From the NCBI RefSeq assembly GCF_018413645.1, contig NZ_JAHCDA010000001.1:186001-250000 (forward strand): DNA of 64,000 nt, read 5' to 3'. The stretch is from Roseococcus pinisoli (GTDB lineage: Bacteria; Pseudomonadota; Alphaproteobacteria; Acetobacterales; Acetobacteraceae). Below the pieces are notes generated by a model. That model was given only the letters and a program-made list of their open reading frames with translations. It had not been told where the DNA came from and made no database searches. How positions within the stretch are numbered: the first letter of the stretch is position 1; every line of letters starts with the position of its first letter. The translations under genes were made by a program, and so were the position numbers. Positions 8,871 to 16,621 of the stretch are shown one piece after another.

Positions 8871-9263
8871 ATGAAGCGCGAAGTCATCCGCGTCGAACCG
8901 CTGTCGACCTTCCTGGACCGGCGCCAGGCGCCTGTATCGGTGGTGGTGCGCGGCGCGAGCTATGTCCATGTCTCGGGCCTGCCGCCCTTCGACCTCGCCA
9001 CGGGCGAAATCGCCGAGGTCCCCATCGAGCGTCAGACGGAGCTCGTGCTCGAGCAGATGAAGCTCTGCCTCGAAACGGCGGGCACCTCGATGGAGAACGT
9101 GCTGAAGTGCAACGTCTATTGCACGACGCCGGAGAAGTTCGGCGCGGTCAACGCGATCTATGCGCGCTACTTCCCGAAGGACCCGCCCGCGCGGATCTTC
9201 ATCACCGTGCCCTCCTGGTTCGGGCCTTTCGACATCGAGATGGACTGCATCGCCGCCATCTAG
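8871..9263 (+). CDS. RidA/YjgF family protein
   Basis: This 130-residue protein belongs to the Rid family, which hydrolyses reactive enamines and imines from amino acid metabolism. The family arginine is in PPARIFITVP, and the C-terminal EMDCIAAI replaces the usual EIEAIA. Strong AAGGAG spacing supports the ATG at 8871 over an in-frame ATG 75 bases earlier. The TAG stop lies inside the left end of the dispersed repeat at 9260-9366. Substrate is not predictable; it is a Rid subfamily member, not archetypal RidA. Confidence 0.88.
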   Translation: MKREVIRVEPLSTFLDRRQAPVSVVVRGASYVHVSGLPPFDLATGEIAEVPIERQTELVLEQMKLCLETAGTSMENVLKCNVYCTTPEKFGAVNAIYARYFPKDPPARIFITVPSWFGPFDIEMDCIAAI

Positions 9264-9366
9264 AGCATTTTCCGTTCGCAAGGGCTTCACGGTAAACGCT
9301 CTACCCTTTGTTTTTCGAGCATCTTTACCCGACCAGATGATTCCATCTGATCGGGTGATGCTCTAG
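9260..9366. repeat. CTAG-bounded miniature repeat
   Basis: The element has short terminal inverted repeats, CTAGAGCAT at 9260-9268 and ATGCTCTAG at 9358-9366. Inside is a near-perfect 12-bp stem (9328-9339 with 9344-9355, loop ATTC). It is markedly A+T richer than the surrounding coding DNA. The form matches small non-coding dispersed repeats seen between genes in high-GC alphaproteobacteria. It is the only copy in the window. The left end supplies the stop codon of the RidA gene. Confidence 0.65.
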
Positions 9367-9418
9367 GCCGCGGCGGCAGGACGCGCGATGCTCGCCTCCT
9401 GTCGGGAAGGGGAATGTC

Positions 9419-10357
9419 ATGCGGGTTCTGGTGCTGGGCGCGGGCGCGCTGGGGGGATATTTCGGGGGCCGCCTGGCCGAGGCCGGTGGCGACGTCACCT
9501 TCCTCGTGCGTCCCGGGCGCGCCGCGGCCCTGGCGAAGGACGGGCTGGCGATCGAGAGCCAGTTCGGCAACGCCAAGCTCGCCGTGAAGACGATCCAGGC
9601 CGCCAAGTTGCAGCCCGGCTGGGACGTGATCCTGCTGAGCAACAAGGCCTACGACCTGGACGACGCCATCTCCACCATCCGGCCCGGCGTGGATGGCCGC
9701 ACCGCCATCCTGCCCGTGCTGAACGGCCTCTCGCACATCGACACGCTGAAGCGTGCATTCGGCGTCGAGCGCGTGCTGGGCGGCCTCTGCAAGATCCAGG
9801 CGACGCTGACGCCGGCGGGCGTGGTGAAGCAGCTCAACGACTGGCGCTGGCTCACCTTCGGTGAGCTGGACGGCGCGATGAGCCCGCGCGTGCAGGCGCT
9901 GGAAGCCGCCTATGCCAAGGCGATCGGCGTCGAGGCCAAGGCGGTGCCGAACATCAACCAGCGCCTGTGGGAGAAGCTCGTGCACCTCGGCACCAGCGCT
10001 GTCGGCACCGTGCTGATGCGCGCCAATGTCGGCGAGATCGTGCGCGCCGGCGGCTCACCCCTGCTGATCAGCCTGCTGGAGCGCAACGCCGCCATCGCCG
10101 CGCATCACGGCCATCCGATGCCCGAGGCCTTCATGGCCGAGTACCGCGCGCTCTTCAGCGACGGCACGAGCGCCTATGCCACCTCGATGCTGCGCGACGT
10201 GGAGGCGGGCAACCGCATCGAGGGCGAGCATATCCTGGGCTTCCTCGCCGAAGCGGCGAAGCGCGCGGGCGTGGAGACGGCGATCCATGAGATGGCCGCG
10301 CTGCAGGCCCGCGCCTACGAGCAGCGGCGCGCGGCCGGGCGCCTGCCCCACGGCTGA
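9419..10357 (+). CDS. ketopantoate reductase family protein
   Basis: This 312-residue NADPH-dependent 2-oxo-acid reductase has an N-terminal Rossmann motif GAGALGGYFGGRLAEAG and a C-terminal helical domain. The family lysine and asparagine are in LLSNKAYD and LPVLNGLSH, and NQRLWEKL follows near residue 182. Members reduce 2-dehydropantoate in pantothenate synthesis, but bacteria often have several paralogues acting on other 2-oxo acids. No panB or panC is nearby, so panE is not assigned. It converges on the acyl-CoA ligase gene with only five bases between stops. Confidence 0.85.
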   Translation: MRVLVLGAGALGGYFGGRLAEAGGDVTFLVRPGRAAALAKDGLAIESQFGNAKLAVKTIQAAKLQPGWDVILLSNKAYDLDDAISTIRPGVDGRTAILPVLNGLSHIDTLKRAFGVERVLGGLCKIQATLTPAGVVKQLNDWRWLTFGELDGAMSPRVQALEAAYAKAIGVEAKAVPNINQRLWEKLVHLGTSAVGTVLMRANVGEIVRAGGSPLLISLLERNAAIAAHHGHPMPEAFMAEYRALFSDGTSAYATSMLRDVEAGNRIEGEHILGFLAEAAKRAGVETAIHEMAALQARAYEQRRAAGRLPHG

Positions 10358-10362
10358 GCCGT

Positions 10363-11748
10363 TCAGTTGCGGGCGCGCTCCACCAGCGCCCGCAGCTTCT
10401 CCACCTGCACCTTGCCTAGCGCCGTCTTGGGCAGCTCGGCCACGCGGATCACGCCGCGCGGGTGCTTGAAGCGCGCGAGCTTGCGCTCGAAATGCGCGGC
10501 CATCGCCACCTCGTCGAACTCCGCCGTCGCGACGACGACCGCCACCGGCACCTCGCCCCAGCGCGGGTCCGGCCGGCCGAGCACGGCACAGTCGCAGAGG
10601 CCCGGGACCTCGCGCAGCACGCGCTCCAGCTCGGCCGGGTAGATGTTCTCGCCGCCCGAGATGATCACGCGCTTCAGCCGGTCGGTGAACCAGAAGCGCC
10701 CCTCGGAATCCTGCTGCCCGGCATCGCCGGTGCGGAACCAGCCGTCGCGCAGCACCTCTGCCGTCTCGGCCTCGCGCTGCCAGTAGCCGGACATGACGTT
10801 GGGGCCGCGGATCTCGATCTCGCCCGCCGCGCCGATCCGCGCCTCGCAGAGCGGCGCCGCCCGGCCGATGGAGCCCGGCGCCGCCAACGCCTCCGCACGG
10901 GTCTGCGCAATGGCGATGGGGCAGGTCTCGGTCATGCCGTAGACCTGCTGGACCGGGATGCCGCGCTGGTGAAACGCCTCGATCAGGGCGGTCGGCACCT
11001 CCGAGGAGCCCGCGCCGATGGCGCGCAGCGAGGAAAGGTCCGCGCCCACCCAGCGCGGATGGCCCACCAGCGCCGCCATCACCGCCGGCACCAACAGCGT
11101 CAGGCTGGGTCGAAGCGCTTCCACCGCGTCGAAGAAGGCATCGGGCTCGAATTTCGGCAGCAGCGTCACGCGCGCGCCAGCCAGCAGCGCCGGCACCGTC
11201 TCGATGTTGAGGCCGCCGACATGGAAGAGCGGCAGCACCGTCAGCACGTGATCCGTGGGTGTGAGCTCGAAGAGGCGCCTGGCATTCTCGGCATTGGCGC
11301 GCAGCGCGGCGGCGGAGAGCATCGCGCCCTTGGGCCGGCCCGTGGTACCGGAAGTATAGCCGATCAGCAGCGCCTCGCAGCGCGCCGCCGACGGCGCAGG
11401 GCGCGGCACGACGGCGCCGCTCTCCGGCCCCTGGCGCACCAGCCGCAACCCGGCGTCAGCGGCGATCCATTGCAGCTCCTCGGCCGCCAGCCGCCAGTTC
11501 AGCGGCACGAGCGTGAGGCCCAGATGCTCGCAGGCAAAGAGCGTCGCCAGCATCGCGGGATCGTTCAGGCCGATCCAGCCGATGCGGTCGCCCCTTTCGG
11601 CTCCGGCCTGCCGCAACGCCTGCTCTTCGGCGACGATCTGGGGCTGCAGGGCGGAAAGACAAAAGCTCATCGAGGGGCGTCGCCCCTCGAGCACCCCAGC
11701 AAGAACCTCAGGTTCTTGCATCTCCGGCCACGAGGCGCCTTCAATCAA
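10363..11748 (-). CDS. AMP-forming acyl-CoA ligase (class I adenylate-forming)
   Basis: This 461-residue enzyme activates a carboxylate with ATP and CoA. Motifs in order are the P-loop YTSGTTGRPKGAM, VYGMTETCP, WFRTGDAG, DRLKRVIISGGENIYP and the C-terminal lysine in LPKTALGKVQ. At 461 residues it is somewhat short for the family. The start is uncertain: an ATG at 11748 overlaps the upstream stop by eight bases, 11721 is a second option, and 11670 would drop a conserved first strand. It is the last gene of the dioxygenase operon. Confidence 0.85.
   Translation of the reverse strand: MIEGASWPEMQEPEVLAGVLEGRRPSMSFCLSALQPQIVAEEQALRQAGAERGDRIGWIGLNDPAMLATLFACEHLGLTLVPLNWRLAAEELQWIAADAGLRLVRQGPESGAVVPRPAPSAARCEALLIGYTSGTTGRPKGAMLSAAALRANAENARRLFELTPTDHVLTVLPLFHVGGLNIETVPALLAGARVTLLPKFEPDAFFDAVEALRPSLTLLVPAVMAALVGHPRWVGADLSSLRAIGAGSSEVPTALIEAFHQRGIPVQQVYGMTETCPIAIAQTRAEALAAPGSIGRAAPLCEARIGAAGEIEIRGPNVMSGYWQREAETAEVLRDGWFRTGDAGQQDSEGRFWFTDRLKRVIISGGENIYPAELERVLREVPGLCDCAVLGRPDPRWGEVPVAVVVATAEFDEVAMAAHFERKLARFKHPRGVIRVAELPKTALGKVQVEKLRALVERARN
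10368..10394. terminator. hairpin between convergent genes
   Basis: A nine-base stem, TGCGGGCGC at 10368-10376 with GCGCCCGCA at 10386-10394, lies at the convergence point of the reductase and ligase genes, inside the last codons of the ligase. No U-run follows on either strand. It could act as a bidirectional terminator. Confidence 0.4.
11671..11717 (-). other. tandem hairpins at the ligase 5' end
   Basis: Two perfect inverted repeats stand side by side. CGAGGGGCG pairs with CGCCCCTCG within 11671-11689, and CAAGAACCT pairs with AGGTTCTTG within 11699-11717. They lie between the dehydrogenase stop and the latest possible ligase start, or inside the first ligase codons. They could modulate ligase translation or mRNA stability. 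Confidence 0.5.
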
Positions 11749-13003
11749 CTTCGCCCTTCTCGTAGAGGGCGTCGCGGCCGACGCGGTCGATGCAGAGCTC
11801 GGCCGTCCAGGGCAGCATCAGCGAGCCGCAGCGGCTGTCGCGATAGATGCGCTCCAACGGCAGCGACTTCAGCATCGCCTGGCCGCCGCAGGTGCGCACC
11901 GCCTTGGCGGCGATGGCATTGGCGTTCTCCATCACCGTGTTCTGCGCCGCCAGCGCGCGGAGCATCTGCTCCTTCGAGGGATCGGGACCCGCCTCGCTGA
12001 CCGCCTGGAACCAGAGCGCCTTGGTCTGCTCCAGCATCACGCGCATCTCCGCAACGGCGATCTGCTTCGTCGGGTACATGCGGCGCTTCACGGGTGGCGT
12101 ACCCGGCTGCTCACCGCGCAGGTAGCGCACGCAGAAATCATACGCCGCCTGGGCGAGGCCCATGTAGGTGGGCGTCAGCGTCATGAACATGTGCGGCCAG
12201 CGGCTCGCCGCCTGGAAGTAGAGGCCAGGCGGCATGAGCGCGGCCTCGGTCGGCACGAAGACATCGCGGAAGATCAGGTTGCGGCTGACGGTGCCGCGCA
12301 TGCCCAGCGGATCCCACTCACCCTCGACGCTCACGCCCGGCGCGTCCTTCGGGATGGCGAGATACAGCGTGTCGCGCCGCGAGAGCCGTTCCTCGCCATG
12401 CACCTCGGTGCAGAGGATGCCGTAATAGTCGGCGTGCCCCGATAGCGAGGCGAAGATCTTCTTGCCGTTGATGCGGAAGCCGCCTTCGACGGGCGTCGCC
12501 GTCGTGCCGAAAGCGACGGTGCCCGCCGCCGCGGCACCGCCCTCGGAGAAGGGCTGCGAGAAGATCGCGCCGCGCTCCAGGATATTCGCGTAATGCCCCG
12601 CCCGGCGCTCGAGATGCAGCGCACGCGTGGCGGCGTCCATCTCCAGGTCGTCGATCAGCAGCCCGCTCCAGAGCGTGCTGCAGACATGCATGTTCCAGGT
12701 CAGCGCGGTGGCGCCGCAGTAGCGGCCGAACTCCGCGGCGGCGAGGCAATAGGCCCGAAAGTCGGCGCCCATGCCGCCCTCCCCGATCGGCACGCAGATG
12801 CCGAGCCAGCCTTCCTTGCGCATGTCGTCGTAATTGTCGGTGGGAAAGCTCGCCTCGCGGTCCCAGCGGGCGGCGCGCGGCGCCAGCACGCGCGCGCCGA
12901 ACTCCCGCGCCCGGGCCGTCAGCTCCGCCTCGAAAGGCGAGAGGCGAAAGCCGCGCGGATCGAAGATGGGCGCGTCCGGCACCGGCGCGGAAGGGCCGCC
13001 CAT
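11741..13003 (-). CDS. acyl-CoA dehydrogenase family flavoprotein
   Basis: This 420-residue FAD enzyme has the three-domain acyl-CoA dehydrogenase layout. It begins with an N-terminal helical domain with GICVPIGEGGMGAD. A middle beta domain (FSEGGAAAAGTVAFGTTAT, RINGKKIFASLSGHADYY, WDPLGMRGTVSRNLIF) and a C-terminal helical bundle ending CGGQAMLKSLPLERIYRDSRCGS follow. It oxidises an acyl-CoA at the alpha-beta position or acts as a related flavin monooxygenase. It sits three bases after the hydrolase gene in the same operon and upstream of the ligase, so a CoA-thioester route is likely. Confidence 0.88.
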   Translation of the reverse strand: MGGPSAPVPDAPIFDPRGFRLSPFEAELTARAREFGARVLAPRAARWDREASFPTDNYDDMRKEGWLGICVPIGEGGMGADFRAYCLAAAEFGRYCGATALTWNMHVCSTLWSGLLIDDLEMDAATRALHLERRAGHYANILERGAIFSQPFSEGGAAAAGTVAFGTTATPVEGGFRINGKKIFASLSGHADYYGILCTEVHGEERLSRRDTLYLAIPKDAPGVSVEGEWDPLGMRGTVSRNLIFRDVFVPTEAALMPPGLYFQAASRWPHMFMTLTPTYMGLAQAAYDFCVRYLRGEQPGTPPVKRRMYPTKQIAVAEMRVMLEQTKALWFQAVSEAGPDPSKEQMLRALAAQNTVMENANAIAAKAVRTCGGQAMLKSLPLERIYRDSRCGSLMLPWTAELCIDRVGRDALYEKGEVD

Positions 13004-13006
13004 GCC

Positions 13007-13759
13007 TCAGGCCTCCGCCAGGAACCCGCGCACCGCGGCGTGGAACGCATCCGGCGCCTCCAGCGGCAGCAGGTGGCCGACGCCGGGGATCACGGTCAGC
13101 CGCGCCGCCGGCATGGCATCGGCCATGCGCTGCATGCCGCGCGGCGGCGCCGTCGTGTCAGATTCGCCGCCCAGGAGCAGGCTTCGCTGCATGATGTTCG
13201 GCAGGTCGGCACGGCGATCGAAGGTCGTGAGCATCGCCAGCGTGGTGCGATAGGCGCCCTCATCCACGGTCGACATGGCGGCCGTCGCGGCGGGAAGCGC
13301 GCCGGGGTCGGCGTCGGGCCCCAGCATGGCGGGAACCACCATCCGCGCCACGCCGGCCATGCCGATCCCCTCGTCCAGCGGCTTCTGGCGCGCGGCGAGG
13401 AAGCCTTCGCGGAAGGCCGGGTCGCGGCTGCCGAAGGCCGGCGAGCTCGCGACGATCACCAGGCGCCGCACCAGCTCCGGATGGCGCACCGCCATCTCCA
13501 GCGCGACCATGCCGCCCAGCGAATGCCCGACGATGTCGGCCTGTCCGATCCCGCGCGAGGTCAGCAGCGCGGCCGCCGCATCGGCCACGGCGGCGAAGTT
13601 GTCCAGCGCCGGCGAGGCGCCGTCATAGCCCGGCATGTCCATCGCGATCACGTGGTGGTCGACGCCCAGCGCCTCGACCGTCGGCTGCCAGATGCTCGCC
13701 CTGCCGCCGATGCCGTGCAGCAGCAGCACGGTCCTTCCCTCACCCGCCTCGATGGTCAC
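13007..13759 (-). CDS. alpha/beta hydrolase
   Basis: This 250-residue cytoplasmic hydrolase has an oxyanion loop LLHGIGG, a nucleophile elbow GHSLGG with Ser near residue 80, an acid near GGESDTTAPP and a catalytic His in PGVGHLLPLEAP. The GTG at 13759 is chosen because it overlaps the stop of the dioxygenase gene (GTGA) and starts right at the fold. By position it could hydrolyse the ring-cleavage product, as NicD does after NicX in nicotinate breakdown. That is inference from context, because the fold is too common to assign a substrate. Confidence 0.87.
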   Translation of the reverse strand: MTIEAGEGRTVLLLHGIGGRASIWQPTVEALGVDHHVIAMDMPGYDGASPALDNFAAVADAAAALLTSRGIGQADIVGHSLGGMVALEMAVRHPELVRRLVIVASSPAFGSRDPAFREGFLAARQKPLDEGIGMAGVARMVVPAMLGPDADPGALPAATAAMSTVDEGAYRTTLAMLTTFDRRADLPNIMQRSLLLGGESDTTAPPRGMQRMADAMPAARLTVIPGVGHLLPLEAPDAFHAAVRGFLAEA

Positions 13760-14790
13760 AGCAGCACTCCCTCGCGGACCACCGCCTCGCCGTCGAGGGT
13801 GATCGTGGTGTTGAAGATGGGGATGTCGAAATGCCCCTCGGTGAAGCGATTCGCGAATTCGTTCGCGCCGGTGGAGAAGAGGAAGTTGCCGGCGACGGCG
13901 CGCAGCTCGGTGCCGTTGGTGTCCTCGCGGTCGTAGAAGGCCAGCGCCTCGTAGCGCGCGCGCCGGTTGAGCCCCCAGCCGACATGCGAGACGGCATAGG
14001 CCGCGCGGTCGCCCCATGACTCGAGGTACCGGCGCATCATCTCGGCATCCGCGCCTGATCCCTCAATCCGGGTGATGTGGTCGTCCTCGATGGTGAGCGC
14101 GATGGGGCGCTCGATGTATCGCTTGAAGGTCAGGTTCACGTCGCCGGCATCCAGGACGAGGCGCCCCCGCACGCTTCCGGCGCGCGGGAAGCTCACCACG
14201 ATGCCGCCGGGCCAATGCGCCATGGTGCCCGGCCGGTCGGTCCAGCCCCAGACGCCGACGGTGGGCGCGCCCTCCATCGTGACGTGCAGGTCGGTGCCGG
14301 CGGCGGAGGCGACGTGCATGCTTTTCGCCGCCCGCGCCCGCTTCACCGCGGCCTTCGCGGCCGATTCGTCCTCGTCGACGGGGACCAGGCGCTCCAGCGC
14401 GTCGGGATGCTCGTTGCTTACCATCAGCACCCGGCTGCCGGCGCCGAGGATCTGCTTGAGCTCGGGCGCATGCAGCAGCCCCTCCACCGTCAGGTCGACG
14501 ATGAAGGTCGAGGCCGCCAGCCCCGCCAGCACCGCCGGATGACCCGCGATGGCGCGCGACGCGCCGGTCGAGCGCACCGGGACGGGGGCGGTCTGCCGCG
14601 GCGTCGGCAGGGTGCAGCGGTAGTAGCGGGCGCCGAGCCGGGCCAGCGCGGCTTCCGCGAGCGCGATGTTCAGCGGGCGGGAGCGGCTTTCGGCCAACAG
14701 GCAGACGGCCTCCCCCGGTGCCACGCGGCAGCGGCGGAACACCGACTCGAAGGCCTCGATCCACGAAGCTTCCAAATGAAGGATGGTCAA
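13756..14790 (-). CDS. NicX-like 2,5-dihydroxypyridine dioxygenase family protein
   Basis: This 344-residue protein matches the length and plan of NicX (350 residues), a non-haem Fe(II) ring-cleaving dioxygenase related in fold to M29 aminopeptidases. The three iron ligands known for NicX have clear counterparts: His269 in VSHVGWGLN, and His320 and Asp322 in GHFDIPIFN. The motifs HWPGGIVVSFP and LVLDAGDVNLTFK also match. I choose a TTG at 14790 because GGAGG lies six bases upstream (14797-14801) and the length then fits. It opens the leftward catabolic operon. The true ring substrate is unknown. Confidence 0.75.
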   Translation of the reverse strand: MTILHLEASWIEAFESVFRRCRVAPGEAVCLLAESRSRPLNIALAEAALARLGARYYRCTLPTPRQTAPVPVRSTGASRAIAGHPAVLAGLAASTFIVDLTVEGLLHAPELKQILGAGSRVLMVSNEHPDALERLVPVDEDESAAKAAVKRARAAKSMHVASAAGTDLHVTMEGAPTVGVWGWTDRPGTMAHWPGGIVVSFPRAGSVRGRLVLDAGDVNLTFKRYIERPIALTIEDDHITRIEGSGADAEMMRRYLESWGDRAAYAVSHVGWGLNRRARYEALAFYDREDTNGTELRAVAGNFLFSTGANEFANRFTEGHFDIPIFNTTITLDGEAVVREGVLL

Positions 14791-14819
14791 AAACGGCCTC
14801 CGGTTCGGACCCTGGATAT

Positions 14820-14837
14820 CGCATGAGGTTTCATGCG
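14820..14837. promoter_or_regulatory. dyad operator, likely for the MarR regulator
   Basis: CGCATGA and TCATGCG form a perfect seven-base inverted repeat with a four-base spacer, giving an 18-bp dyad of MarR-site size. It lies in the divergent region between the dioxygenase TTG at 14790 and the MarR ATG at 14926, in a position to control both. A GCATGC at 14864-14869 may be part of a second, weaker site. Confidence 0.6.
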
Positions 14838-14925
14838 TCGACGATCCGTAATTCCCCTTAATTGCATGCCAACGAACGTGACCATCAATCTCCCGAACGA
14901 AAACAACCGGGTTAGGGGATGCTTC

Positions 14926-15423
14926 ATGGACGGGATCCTGCTTCGCGACACCGCCACTGCCACCGACGAACGTTTCGTCGACGATTACCTGCTCTACCTG
15001 ATGGCGCGGGCCTCGCATGCCGTCTCGACCGAGTTCCATTCCGTCCTGCGCAAGGCGGGCGTTTCCGTGCCGGTCTGGCGCGTGCTGGCGACGCTGTCCG
15101 GCAGCCCGGGCGAGACGGTGACCGGCCTGGCCGAGGCCTGCCTGCTGCAGCAGCCCACCATGACGAAGCTGCTGGACCGCATGGTCCGCGATGGTATCGT
15201 CAAGCGCATGCCCGACCAGCGTGACCGCCGCGTGGTGCGAATCCAGATGATGCCGCGTGGCGAGCAGATCGTCCGCGACCTCCTGATCGCCGCCAAGGCG
15301 CACGAGGCGGAGGTGCTGTCCCGCTTCCCGTCCCTGGACCGCCTGCAGCTCAAGCAGCTGCTGCGCGCCATGATGACCAAGCCCCCGCGGACGCGCCGCA
15401 GCGCGACCGCCATCGCCGCTTGA
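14926..15423 (+). CDS. MarR family transcriptional regulator
   Basis: This 165-residue winged-helix repressor has a recognition region SLTG-like TVTGLAEACLLQQPTMTKLL followed by the wing DQRDRRVVRIQM. MarR proteins release DNA on binding small aromatic or phenolic ligands, and NicR, which governs the nicotinate genes with NicX, belongs to this family. The ATG at 14926 (MDGILL) is favoured; in-frame ATGs at 14866 and 14833 would add residues not expected in the family and would cover or abut the dyad operator. It is divergent from the dioxygenase operon, its probable target. Confidence 0.9.
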   Translation: MDGILLRDTATATDERFVDDYLLYLMARASHAVSTEFHSVLRKAGVSVPVWRVLATLSGSPGETVTGLAEACLLQQPTMTKLLDRMVRDGIVKRMPDQRDRRVVRIQMMPRGEQIVRDLLIAAKAHEAEVLSRFPSLDRLQLKQLLRAMMTKPPRTRRSATAIAA

Positions 15424-15515
15424 AGCTGCCCGATCCGGACCAGCTGGGCCGGATCGCGCTGATCCTGGTCGCGCTGGCCGCGGTCGTGCAGATCCTCATC
15501 CTCATCCTGCGCTGA
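15420..15515 (+). CDS. possible 31-residue membrane micropeptide
   Basis: A TTG overlapping the MarR stop (TTGA) opens a 31-codon frame. It encodes a short polar start (KLPDPDQLGR) and then one hydrophobic helix of about 20 residues with repeated ILIL at its end. The same start/stop overlap style is used by proven genes in this window. No clear ribosome binding site is present, so it may be chance. Confidence 0.3.
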   Translation: MKLPDPDQLGRIALILVALAAVVQILILILR

Positions 15516-15585
15516 AGCGTCTCCGGTGGCGCCTCAGCCACCGGGTACCTCGCAACCGGGGACCGTCTGCATTATCTCGGGAGGC

Positions 15586-16539
15586 GTGACCCAATCCACG
15601 CCCCCCTTCCTCGACCATGACCGTCCGCCGGTCCCCGACCTGGTGGTTCCCCGCGGCGTCACCCCCTTCCACCTGGAGGGCAAGCCCGTGCGCGGCCGCC
15701 TCGTGCGCCTCGGACCGCTCGCCGACGCCCTGCTCACCCGCCATGCCAATCCCGACGCGGTCACCCGCCTGCTCGGCGAGGCCCTGGCGCTGACCGCGGG
15801 CCTCGCCGCCGCGCTCAAGTTCCGCGGCAGCTTCTCGCTCCAGGCCAAGGGCGACGGGCCGATCTCCATGCTGCTCGCCGACTGCACCGATACGGGCGAG
15901 TTGCGCGGCCATGTCCGGATCGAGCCCGAGAAGCTTGCCATGTACGGCAAGAATCCCTCGGCGCGGGCCCTGCTCGGCCGCGGCTACCTGGCCTTCACCT
16001 GCGACCAGGGACAGGACATGGAGCGCTACCAGGGCATCGTCGCCATCGAGGGCGTGGACCTGACGGAGATGACCGCCAGCTACTTCGCCTCCTCGGAGCA
16101 GCTGCGCACCCATCTGCGCCTCGCCTGCGCGAAGACGGACGAAGGCTGGCGCGCGGCCGCCTTCATCATGGAGCGCGTCGCGACCGAGGGCGGCCTCGGC
16201 GCCGAGCTCGACGCGATGGACGGGGAGGATGCCTGGACCACGGCCGTCGCCCTGGCCAGCACGCTGAAGGACGAGGAGCTGCTGGACGATGCCCTGCCGC
16301 CGGAGCGCCTGCTGCACCGGCTGTTCCACCAGGAAGGGCTGATGGTCGCGCCGTCGCGCGCCCTGGCCTATGGCTGCCGCTGCTCCCGCTCGCGCCTGGT
16401 GACGGTCCTCGAGGGCTTCCCCACCGCGGATCTCGACCACATGGCCGAGGAGGGGACCATCACCATGACCTGCGAATTCTGCAATTTCGACTTCAAATTC
16501 AACCGTGAGAGCATCGATCGCGCCGCCGGGCACGCCTGA
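15586..16539 (+). CDS. hslO: Hsp33 redox-regulated chaperone
   Basis: This 317-residue holdase chaperone prevents aggregation during oxidative stress. The C-terminal redox switch is complete: CRC near residue 270 and CEFC near 300, matching the zinc-binding CxC and CxxC pattern. The linker and N-terminal domain (RGRLVRLG, ALTAGLAAALKFRGSFSLQ) fit the family. The start is uncertain. GTG at 15586 gives the expected MTQSTPPFLDHDRPP N-terminus, but the GGGAGG just before it is too close for an ideal site; GTG at 15526 is the alternative. Confidence 0.92.
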   Translation: MTQSTPPFLDHDRPPVPDLVVPRGVTPFHLEGKPVRGRLVRLGPLADALLTRHANPDAVTRLLGEALALTAGLAAALKFRGSFSLQAKGDGPISMLLADCTDTGELRGHVRIEPEKLAMYGKNPSARALLGRGYLAFTCDQGQDMERYQGIVAIEGVDLTEMTASYFASSEQLRTHLRLACAKTDEGWRAAAFIMERVATEGGLGAELDAMDGEDAWTTAVALASTLKDEELLDDALPPERLLHRLFHQEGLMVAPSRALAYGCRCSRSRLVTVLEGFPTADLDHMAEEGTITMTCEFCNFDFKFNRESIDRAAGHA

Positions 16540-16621
16540 TGCCTGGACACGGCTGACACTCAGCGGCCAAATCGGCTCGCCCGGGCCCCGCCAGGGCCCG
16601 GACATGACCAAGGGAGACCCC

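Noticed and set aside
13756-14790. M29 leucyl aminopeptidase annotation for the dioxygenase gene
   Set aside because: The iron-ligand motifs SHVGWG and GHFDIP and the overall length fit NicX better, although the folds are related.
14794-15303. Extension of the dioxygenase frame upstream to 15303
   Set aside because: It would lie antisense to MarR; the TTG at 14790 has a well-placed GGAGG and gives the family length.
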